Shown here piece by piece: positions 54,466-61,087 of a stretch of DNA of 64,000 nt (position 1 is the stretch's first letter; each line of letters starts with the position of its first letter). Origin of the DNA: Stenotrophomonas maltophilia (GTDB lineage: Bacteria; Pseudomonadota; Gammaproteobacteria; Xanthomonadales; Xanthomonadaceae); contig NZ_NIVS01000012.1 in assembly GCF_002205165.1 (NCBI RefSeq), forward strand, positions 1 to 64,000. Direction: 5' to 3'. The notes under the pieces were generated by a model, which saw nothing but the letters and a program-made list of their open reading frames with translations, was not told the DNA's origin and made no database searches. The translations under genes were made by a program, and so were the position numbers.

Positions 54466-55803
54466 ATGACCGCGGCAGCCGGAACCGGCACGGCCGCCAG
54501 TGGCGTCCTGAGCGCCTGGCGGCGTTCGCCCCCGCTGGTGTGGGCCTCGATCTACTTCTTCTGCCTGCTCAGCGGCTACTACGTGCTGCGCCCGGTGCGC
54601 GAAGCGATGGCCGCCTCGTCCGATCTGCAGACGGTGTTCCCGTTGCCGCTGATCGAGTGGTTCGCCGGCCACGGGATCGCCCTGCAGGACTTCGTGCTGC
54701 AGTTCCTGTTCACCTGCGTGTTCTTCATCATGCTGGTGCTGCAGCCGCTGTACGGCGCGCTGGTGAGCCGCTTCCCGCGCCGGGTGTTCCTGCCGGCGGT
54801 GTACGGCTTTTTCATCGTCACCCTGCTCGGCTTCTATGTGATGTTCCAGGCCGGCCTGCCGGGGCGGGGCATGGCGTTCTTCTTCTGGATCACCGTCTTC
54901 AACCTGTTCGCGGTGGCGGTGTTCTGGAGCTTCATGGCCGACGTGTTCTCCAACGTGGAGGCGCGCGCGTATTACGGCTACCTCGGCGCGGCTGGCACCA
55001 TCGGCGCCTTCCTGGGCCCGATCATCACCTCGACGCTGGTGCAGCGGGTCGGCATCGCCAACCTGATGCTGGTCTCGGCCGGTTTCCTGCTGATCTGCCT
55101 GGGCTGCATCTGGCGGTTGCGCCTGTGGGCGGTGGCACGCGAGCAGGAGCGGCAGCTGGTCTCTGGCGAGACGCCGATGGGCGGCAGCGTGTTCGATGGC
55201 CTGAAGCTGATCGTGCGTGAGCCGATGCTGCGGTGGCTGGCCCTGATGGTGCTGTTCGGCGTGGGCGTAGGCACGATGCTCTACAACGAGCAGGCCTCGA
55301 TCGTGCGACGGCTGTACCCCGACGCCGCGGCCAGCACGGCGTTCTTCTCGCGCGTGGACCTGGCGGTGAACACCCTGACCCTGATCGTGCAGCTCGGCTT
55401 CACCCGCTGGTTGCTGTCGCGGTACGGCATCGCCCCGGCGCTGTTGATTCCGGGTGTGGCGATCATCATCGGCTTCTCGGTGCTGGCTGCCTCGCCGCTG
55501 CCGCTGATGGTGGCGATGGTGCAGGTGATGACCCGCGCCAGCGAATTCTCACTGGCCAAGCCGGCGCGCGAGACCATCTACACCCGTGTGGACCGCCAGT
55601 GGCGCTACAAGGCCGGCGCAGCGATCGACACCGTGGTCTACCGTGGTGCGGACCTGACCTTCGCCTGGGTGCACAAGGGGCTGTCCCTGTTCGGTTCGAA
55701 CATCGTCTTCATCGGTGGGCTGGTCGTGGCCGGGGCGATGACCATCGCAGCCCTCGGCCTGCTGCAGGAAGAAAAGAAGCTGCCGGGCGAGCGCCCGGAG
55801 TAA
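54466..55803 (+). CDS. 12-TM carrier resembling NTP/NDP translocases
   Basis: A 445-aa integral membrane protein with about 12 hydrophobic segments. The start LVWASIYFFCLLSGYYVLRPVREAM resembles the TLC ATP/ADP translocase family seen in obligate intracellular bacteria and plastids, where YYVLRPVRD is typical. Free-living Xanthomonadaceae carry divergent relatives often annotated simply as MFS. Energy-parasite function is not expected; substrate is unknown. An upstream ATG (54376) would add 30 residues; 54466 fits the family better. Confidence 0.75.
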   Translation: MTAAAGTGTAASGVLSAWRRSPPLVWASIYFFCLLSGYYVLRPVREAMAASSDLQTVFPLPLIEWFAGHGIALQDFVLQFLFTCVFFIMLVLQPLYGALVSRFPRRVFLPAVYGFFIVTLLGFYVMFQAGLPGRGMAFFFWITVFNLFAVAVFWSFMADVFSNVEARAYYGYLGAAGTIGAFLGPIITSTLVQRVGIANLMLVSAGFLLICLGCIWRLRLWAVAREQERQLVSGETPMGGSVFDGLKLIVREPMLRWLALMVLFGVGVGTMLYNEQASIVRRLYPDAAASTAFFSRVDLAVNTLTLIVQLGFTRWLLSRYGIAPALLIPGVAIIIGFSVLAASPLPLMVAMVQVMTRASEFSLAKPARETIYTRVDRQWRYKAGAAIDTVVYRGADLTFAWVHKGLSLFGSNIVFIGGLVVAGAMTIAALGLLQEEKKLPGERPE

Positions 55804-55834
55804 GCTGCCCGCATTACGTTCTGGAAGCCTGCCC

Positions 55835-56191
55835 ATGTATTGGATCGCGCTGTCGTTGACCCTGCTGGTCGCCCTGCTGCACGTGTACTTCCTGGTCCTG
55901 GAGATGTTCCTGTGGACCCGGCCACTGGGCCTGAAAACGTTCCGCAATACGCCGGAAAAGGCCGAGACCACGCGCGTGCTGGCGGCCAACCAGGGGCTGT
56001 ACAACGGCTTCCTCGCCGCCGGTCTGTTCTGGGGCCTGTTCGATCACCTGCCCATGCTGGTGAACTTCATGCTGGGCTGCGTGATCGTAGCCGGTTGCTA
56101 TGGGGCGTACAGCGTCAACAAACGGATCTTCTTCATCCAGGCCGTGCCGGCCCTCCTGGCCGTGGCGGCATGGTGGATGGTGCCGGCCTGA
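55835..56191 (+). CDS. DUF1304 membrane protein
   Basis: A 118-aa protein with four membrane segments. Motif HVYFLVLEMFLWTRPLGLKTF, then NQGLYNGFLAAGLFWG and a C-terminal FFIQAVPALLAVAAWWMV, are DUF1304 landmarks. No function is known. It follows the carrier gene by 31 nt. Confidence 0.88.
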   Translation: MYWIALSLTLLVALLHVYFLVLEMFLWTRPLGLKTFRNTPEKAETTRVLAANQGLYNGFLAAGLFWGLFDHLPMLVNFMLGCVIVAGCYGAYSVNKRIFFIQAVPALLAVAAWWMVPA

Positions 56192-56247
56192 CAGGCGGCA
56201 GCCACGCATGGCGTAGCGCGATCCTGCGCCAGACAGATCGGATGCAG

Positions 56248-56266
56248 AGCCACCCCAGGGGTGGCT
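56248..56266. terminator. 9-bp hairpin between convergent genes
   Basis: AGCCACCCC-A-GGGGTGGCT lies between the DUF1304 stop (56191) and the DUF4442 stop (56279). No T-run follows; possibly a bidirectional 3'-end hairpin. Confidence 0.4.
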
Positions 56267-56278
56267 GCGCGCCAACGA

Positions 56279-56749
56279 TCAACGTTTGAGGGGCGATACC
56301 CACATCGCGATCCGGGCCTGAAACACCGCCGTGCCGCCGTCATCGCACACCTGCACCTTCACCGGCAGCGCATAGCCGGTCTCGGCCGCCACGATCGGCT
56401 GCTCCGGCGTGGCCACGGCATGCTGCGTGCCGGTCGCCTTGGCCAGGTACTCCACCTCCATGCCCTTCGGGATCCAGCGCATGCCCTTGGGCAGCGAGGC
56501 ATCCACCATCAGCCCGGCGGTGAGTTCGGCCAGGTTGCACAGCGCGATCGCGTGCACCGTGCCGATATGGTTGGTGACCTTGCGCCGGTGCGCGATGCGC
56601 CCTTCGCAGCGGCCAGGCTCGAGCAGGGTGATGTGCGGGGCGATGCTGGCGAAATAGGGCGCCTTGAAGCACACCGCGCGCGAGAACAGCCAGGTGCCGG
56701 CAGGCCAGCGCTGCAGGCGGCGATACAGAGTGAGCAGTGGAGCGGACAT
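56279..56749 (-). CDS. DUF4442 hotdog-fold protein, possible acyl-CoA thioesterase
   Basis: A 156-aa protein with the hotdog-fold pattern of the DUF4442/PaaI-like families: ITLLEPGRCEGRIAHRRKVTNHIGTVHAIALCNLAELTAG. The conserved NHIGTVHA-AL-NL-E segment forms the active-site helix region. It is the last gene of the fadE operon, so hydrolysis of an acyl-CoA is a reasonable guess. GGGAG precedes the ATG. Confidence 0.8.
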   Translation of the reverse strand: MSAPLLTLYRRLQRWPAGTWLFSRAVCFKAPYFASIAPHITLLEPGRCEGRIAHRRKVTNHIGTVHAIALCNLAELTAGLMVDASLPKGMRWIPKGMEVEYLAKATGTQHAVATPEQPIVAAETGYALPVKVQVCDDGGTAVFQARIAMWVSPLKR

Positions 56750-56768
56750 CGGTGGGTCTCCCTAAAGA

Positions 56769-56792
56769 AACGGCGGACCGAAGTCCGCCGTT
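56769..56792 (-). terminator. UUCG hairpin between fadE and the hotdog gene
   Basis: On the minus strand AACGGCGGAC-TTCG-GTCCGCCGTT is followed by TCTTTAGG. The tetraloop is very stable, but the U-tract is short, so it probably attenuates rather than fully terminates transcription into the DUF4442 gene. Confidence 0.5.
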
Positions 56793-56819
56793 GTCGTTTA
56801 CACGGTGCCAGGATCGGGA

Positions 56820-59297
56820 TCAGGCGGCTTCGGACTGCGCGTCCTGCTGGGCACGCTTGTAGTAGCCCGCCGAGCGCAGCTCTTCCGGATCGAAGTCGTC
56901 CACGGTGATCGTTTCCAGGGTGAGCGTGCGCAGCTCTTCGAGCAGGGTGCGCTCGTCCTGGGTGATCACGCCTTCGGCCACGGCTTCGTCCAGCTGGGTG
57001 ACGAAGTCCAGCGCTTCGATACCCTTGGTCTTGAGCGCCTTGATGAACTTGCGCTCCACCGGCTCGGCCATGATCGCCTTGGACAGGTAGCTGTTGATGC
57101 GGCCACCCGGGTTGTTCTCGCACGGGGTCAGGAACACACCACTGGCCAGACGGTCGCGGGCTTCGTTGGGCGCCATCAGCAGCGCGGCCACGCGGTGACC
57201 CAGGCGGTCGCCAGGCGCTTCGGCACGGCGGCCGAACGGGAAGATCAGCGCCCACATCAGCCAGCCGATCGGACGTACCGGGAAATTGCGCAGCGCCGCC
57301 GACAACGATTCCTCGATCTTGTGCACGCTGTCATGGAAGGCCCAGGCCAGCAGCGGCTGGTCGGCCGCCGGTGCGCCTTCGTCGTGGTAACGCTTGAGCA
57401 TGGCGCTGGTCATGTAGATGTGACTCAGCACGTCGCCCAGGCGGCCGGACAGCGATTCCTTGAACTTCAGCTTGCCGCCGAGGGTCATCATCGAGATGTC
57501 GGCCATCAGCGCCAGGTTGGCCGAGTAGCGGTCCAGCTTGCGGAAGTAACGGCGGGTGTAGGCATCGCCCGGGGCCGCACCGAAGCGGGCGCCGGTGAGG
57601 CCGAACCAGAACGAACGCACGGCGTTGGAGATGCCGTAGCGGATGTGGCCGAACAGGCTGCGGTCGAAGTCCTGCAGGCCGGTGCGGGTGTCCGGATCCT
57701 GCGCGGCCTTCATTTCCTTCAGCACCCACGGATGGCACAGGATCGCACCCTGGCCGAAGATCAGCAGGCTGCGGGTCATGATGTTGGCACCCTCGACCGT
57801 GATCGCGATCGGCGCGGCCTGCCAGCTGCGGCCGGCGAAGTTGCGCGGCCCCAGGATGATGCCCTTGCCGCCGATCACGTCCATCACATCCGAGATCACT
57901 TCACGGCTCATGGTGGTGCAGTGGTACTTGGCAATGGCCGACGGCACCGACGGCACGTCGCCGCGGTCCACCGCAGCGGCCGTGGCCTGGCACAGCGCGC
58001 TGATCGCGTACGCCTTGCCGCCGATGCGGGCCAGCGCTTCTTCCACGCCCTCGAAGCGGCCAACCGACAGGCCGAACTGCTTTCGGATGCGTGCGTAGGC
58101 ACCGGTCACCACGGCACCGGCCTTGGCACCGCCACTGGCGGTGGAGGGCAGGGTGATCGAGCGGCCCACGGCCAGACACTCGTTGAGCATGTTCCAGCCC
58201 TTGCCGGCCTTCTCGGCGCCGCCGATCAGCTGGGTCAGCGGGATGAAGACATCCTTGCCGCGGATCGGGCCGTTCTGGAAGGTCGAGTTGAGCGGGAAGT
58301 GGCGGCGGCCGATTTCCACGCCGGCGGTGTCACGCGGCAGCAGCGCCAGGGTGATGCCGATGTCGCGGGTGGTGCCGATCAGGCCATCCGGGTCGTACAT
58401 GCGGAAGGCCAGGCCGATCAGCGTGGCCACCGGGGCCAGGGTGATGTAGCGCTTGTCGAAGGTGAGCTTGACGCCGAGCACCTGCTCGCCGTTCCACTCG
58501 CCCTTGCAGACGATGCCGTAATCGGGGATCGAGGTGGCATCCGAACCGGCGAACGGGCCGGTCAGGCCGAAGCACGGCACTTCACGGCCGTCGGCCAGGC
58601 GCGGCAGGTACTGGTCCTTCTGTTCCTGGGTGCCGTAATGGTTGAGCAGTTCACCCGGGCCCAGCGAGTTGGGCACGCCGACGGTGGAGCTGACCACGCT
58701 CGAAACCGAGGCCAGCTTCTGGATCACCTTGTGGTGGGCCAGCGCGCTGAAGCCCAGGCCGCCGTATTCCTTCGGAATGATCATGCCGAAGAACTTGTTC
58801 TTCTTGATGAAGCTCCACAGCTCCGGCGGCAGATCGGCGTAGACGTGGGTGATTTCCCAGTCATTGACCATTTTGCACAGCTCTTCGACCGGGCCATCCA
58901 GGAAGGCCTGTTCCTCGGCGGTGAGCTGGGGCTTGGGGTAATTCAGCAGGATGTTCCAGTCCGGATCACCGGTGAACAGCTCGCCTTCGAAACCGACCGA
59001 GCCGGTTTCCAGCGCGATGCGCTCGGTCTGCGACAGCGGCGGCAGCACCTTGCGGAACACCTTCATCATCGGCGCGGTCAGCAGCGGCTTGCGGATGAAG
59101 GGCAGCAGCAGCGGCACGGCGATCACAGCGACGATGGCCGCGGCGACGATGGTGGCGGTCTGGTTGACGTAGGGGATGAACCAGCAGGCGGCCAGCAGCA
59201 CCACGCTGATGATCGTCCAGGTGATCAGGCGCATCCGGTGGTAGGCGACGAACGCACCTGCCAACAGGACGACGAGGAAGGGAACGACAATGCTCAT
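56820..59297 (-). CDS. fadE: long-chain acyl-CoA dehydrogenase FadE
   Basis: An 825-aa protein of the long FadE type. Two N-terminal membrane segments (residues about 3-60), then the acyl-CoA dehydrogenase domain: FFGMIIPKEYGGLGFSALAHHKV, GLTGPFAGSDATSIPD, RGKDVFIPLTQLIGG, RKQFGLSVGRFEGVEEALARIGG. It catalyses the first step of beta-oxidation. The ATG overlaps the upstream hydrolase stop (ATGA) and has GGAG 7 nt before it. Control by the divergent TetR is predicted from the operators upstream of the operon. Confidence 0.95.
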   Translation of the reverse strand: MSIVVPFLVVLLAGAFVAYHRMRLITWTIISVVLLAACWFIPYVNQTATIVAAAIVAVIAVPLLLPFIRKPLLTAPMMKVFRKVLPPLSQTERIALETGSVGFEGELFTGDPDWNILLNYPKPQLTAEEQAFLDGPVEELCKMVNDWEITHVYADLPPELWSFIKKNKFFGMIIPKEYGGLGFSALAHHKVIQKLASVSSVVSSTVGVPNSLGPGELLNHYGTQEQKDQYLPRLADGREVPCFGLTGPFAGSDATSIPDYGIVCKGEWNGEQVLGVKLTFDKRYITLAPVATLIGLAFRMYDPDGLIGTTRDIGITLALLPRDTAGVEIGRRHFPLNSTFQNGPIRGKDVFIPLTQLIGGAEKAGKGWNMLNECLAVGRSITLPSTASGGAKAGAVVTGAYARIRKQFGLSVGRFEGVEEALARIGGKAYAISALCQATAAAVDRGDVPSVPSAIAKYHCTTMSREVISDVMDVIGGKGIILGPRNFAGRSWQAAPIAITVEGANIMTRSLLIFGQGAILCHPWVLKEMKAAQDPDTRTGLQDFDRSLFGHIRYGISNAVRSFWFGLTGARFGAAPGDAYTRRYFRKLDRYSANLALMADISMMTLGGKLKFKESLSGRLGDVLSHIYMTSAMLKRYHDEGAPAADQPLLAWAFHDSVHKIEESLSAALRNFPVRPIGWLMWALIFPFGRRAEAPGDRLGHRVAALLMAPNEARDRLASGVFLTPCENNPGGRINSYLSKAIMAEPVERKFIKALKTKGIEALDFVTQLDEAVAEGVITQDERTLLEELRTLTLETITVDDFDPEELRSAGYYKRAQQDAQSEAA

Positions 59298-60214
59298 GAG
59301 CGTGCTCCGGTGACGTGCTCGGTAATGGCGGACGATGCGACGGCGGAGGCCGAGGGCAACACGTCCAGATAGTCCAACACAGTAGCGGTAAAGGCGTTGT
59401 TGTCATCACCGGCGACCATATGCGTGGCCTCCGGCAACTGCACGTGACGTGCATGAGGCACCAGCGCCAGGAACTCGGCCACCGTCTGCGGGGTGACCAG
59501 GGTGCTGCGCCCACCGCTGACCAGCAGCAGGGGGCATTTCACCTGGCGCGCCGCGTCGGCAAGCGCGTCCTGGTGTTGTTCGCTGTCACGCGCCAGTTCG
59601 GCTACCAGGCGCGGGTCCCAGTGCCAGCGCCAACGCCCGTGACCGTCCTCGCGCAGCAACGCGCGCAGCGACTCCTCCGACTTGCGCGGGCGGTGCGGCA
59701 CGTAGGCGGAGATCACATCCGCCGCCTGCGACAGCGACGCGAAACCGTCCGGGTGTGCGGTCATGAACATCAGGATCTTTTCGACCCCGGCGGTATCCCA
59801 GCGCGGGGTGATGTCCACCAGCACCATCGCCGAGAACAGGCCCGGCCAGCGCGACTCGGCGAGCAGCCCGAACAGGCCCCCCATCGAGGCGGCGATCAGG
59901 ATCGGCGGCTGTGGCTGTTCGCCGGCGAGCACGATCAGATCATCAGCGAACTGCTCGCCGTGATAGGGGTGTCCGGCCGGATTCCAGTCCGAATCGCCAT
60001 GGCCGCGTGCGTCGTAGGCCAGGGTCTGGTAACCGGCCTCGACCAGCGCGCCGGCGGTGGCATTCCAGGCGTGCCGGGTCTGGCCGAAGCCGTGGGCGAA
60101 CAGCACGGTGCCACGGCGCCCCGGCTGTGAGCGGGTGGCGGCGAGCACGGCGTCATGCGCGCCGGTCAGTCGCTCATCGTCAAAACGGGGCAGGGTAGAA
60201 GGAGGAGTGACCAT
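59294..60214 (-). CDS. alpha/beta-fold hydrolase heading the fadE operon
   Basis: A 306-aa hydrolase. Oxyanion-hole region VLFAHGFGQTRHAW, nucleophile elbow ASMGGLFG, catalytic Asp region LLLVSGGRSTLV and His in EATHMVAGDDNNAF. The substrate is unknown; being coupled to fadE (4-nt overlap) suggests acyl esters or acyl-CoA. The ATG at 60214 is the only family-compatible start, and it lies inside operator O1 with no Shine-Dalgarno, implying leaderless translation. Confidence 0.88.
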   Translation of the reverse strand: MVTPPSTLPRFDDERLTGAHDAVLAATRSQPGRRGTVLFAHGFGQTRHAWNATAGALVEAGYQTLAYDARGHGDSDWNPAGHPYHGEQFADDLIVLAGEQPQPPILIAASMGGLFGLLAESRWPGLFSAMVLVDITPRWDTAGVEKILMFMTAHPDGFASLSQAADVISAYVPHRPRKSEESLRALLREDGHGRWRWHWDPRLVAELARDSEQHQDALADAARQVKCPLLLVSGGRSTLVTPQTVAEFLALVPHARHVQLPEATHMVAGDDNNAFTATVLDYLDVLPSASAVASSAITEHVTGARS

Positions 60215-60228
60215 ACTCGTTAGTATGG
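60211..60228. promoter_or_regulatory. operator O1 (TetR-type palindrome) over -10 and start codon
   Basis: Perfect palindrome CCATACT-CGTT-AGTATGG. It covers the -10 hexamer and the initiating ATG of the hydrolase. Same consensus (ATACT-N4-AGTAT) as O2, 36 bp away centre to centre. Confidence 0.75.
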
Positions 60229-60249
60229 ACCTGCCCTGTGCGATGTCAA
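60214..60249 (-). promoter_or_regulatory. promoter of the hydrolase-fadE operon (predicted leaderless)
   Basis: On the minus strand a consensus TTGACA (60249-60244) is followed 16 nt later by CATACT (60227-60222). The A of the start codon (60214) is 8 nt past that hexamer, the normal transcription start distance. So the mRNA should begin at or within a base or two of AUG. Both boxes are touched by the flanking operators. Confidence 0.6.
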
Positions 60250-60264
60250 TACTTCGGAGTATGG
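60247..60264. promoter_or_regulatory. operator O2 (TetR-type palindrome) at the -35
   Basis: CAATACT-TCGG-AGTATGG, palindromic except one position. It overlaps the first three bases of the -35 TTGACA. Two operators between divergent hydrolase and tetR genes fit repression of both by the TetR protein at 60354. Confidence 0.72.
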
Positions 60265-60353
60265 TGGTCGTATCCCTTGTGCCAGCAGGCGCGAAGCGCG
60301 CTTCACCTGATTCACATACTGCAACCAACCCCGGCGTATGGTTAAATCCACCT

Positions 60354-60956
60354 ATGAATGAACCCGAAGCTTCCGCCGGCGAGCCACGTGCCGGCCGCAA
60401 CAGCCGCCTCAGTGCCGAAGACTGGGCCCAGGCCGCATTGGATCTGATTGCCGAACAAGGCGTGGGTGCGGTCGCGGTGGAACCGCTGGCGCGTCGTCTC
60501 GGTGTCACCAAGGGCAGCTTCTACTGGCACTTCCCCTCGCGCGATGCGTTGCTGCAGGCCGCGCTGGAACGCTGGGAACTGTTCGAGCAGGAACAGGTGT
60601 TCGGCAGCCTGGCCGATGTGACCGATCCGCGCGTGCGCCTGCGCCAGCTGTTCCAGGTGGTCGCCCATGAAGTGCAGCCGCACATCATCTACAGCGAACT
60701 GCTCAAGGCGCTGGATCATCCGATGGTGCGCCCGGTCATCGACCGTGTCTCGCACCGCCGGCTGGAGTACCTGGTGGCGTCGTTCCGCCAGGCCGGCCTG
60801 AGCCGCACCGATGCGCAGCACCGTGCGCGCCTGGCCTACGCGGCCTATGTCGGCTTCCTGCAGCTGTCGCTGCAGTTGCAGCAGCCCAAGCAGGCCCGCG
60901 AGGATTTCGAGGCGTATGTGGAGCATGTGATCGAGACGCTGATTCCGCTCGGCTGA
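60354..60956 (+). CDS. TetR family transcriptional regulator of the fadE operon
   Basis: A 200-aa regulator. N-terminal HTH (residues about 20-66: DWAQAALDLIAEQGVGAVAVEPLARRLGVTKGSFYWHFPSRDALLQAAL) and a helical ligand domain. The divergent layout with two palindromes suggests it represses the hydrolase-fadE-hotdog operon and itself, with an acyl-CoA or fatty acid as inducer. No ribosome site precedes the ATG; TTAAAT ends 6 nt before it, so its own mRNA may also be leaderless. Confidence 0.9.
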   Translation: MNEPEASAGEPRAGRNSRLSAEDWAQAALDLIAEQGVGAVAVEPLARRLGVTKGSFYWHFPSRDALLQAALERWELFEQEQVFGSLADVTDPRVRLRQLFQVVAHEVQPHIIYSELLKALDHPMVRPVIDRVSHRRLEYLVASFRQAGLSRTDAQHRARLAYAAYVGFLQLSLQLQQPKQAREDFEAYVEHVIETLIPLG

Positions 60957-60979
60957 CAGGTGCGGTCACAGGTATGCAG

Positions 60980-61005
60980 AAGGCCGCGGAAACGCGGCCT
61001 TTTTG
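60980..61005 (+). terminator. rho-independent terminator after tetR
   Basis: AGGCCGCG-GAAA-CGCGGCCT followed by TTTTT-like tract (TTTTTG). GNRA-type tetraloop. 24 nt past the stop. Confidence 0.9.
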
Positions 61006-61027
61006 TTTCCGTGCGGGACGGGCAGGC

Positions 61028-61060
61028 AACAAAAAACCACGGCCCCGAAGGGCCGTGGTT
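61028..61060 (-). terminator. rho-independent terminator of the TonB-dependent receptor gene
   Basis: On the minus strand AACCACGGCCC-TTCG-GGGCCGTGGTT is followed by TTTTGTT. It lies 28 nt past the receptor stop. Confidence 0.9.
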
Positions 61061-61087
61061 CTTTCTCAGACCACTACGTGGCTACGA

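Noticed and set aside
60315..60341. Third TetR operator CATACT...GTATGG near tetR
   Set aside because: Half-sites are 15 nt apart instead of 4, so it does not match O1/O2 spacing.
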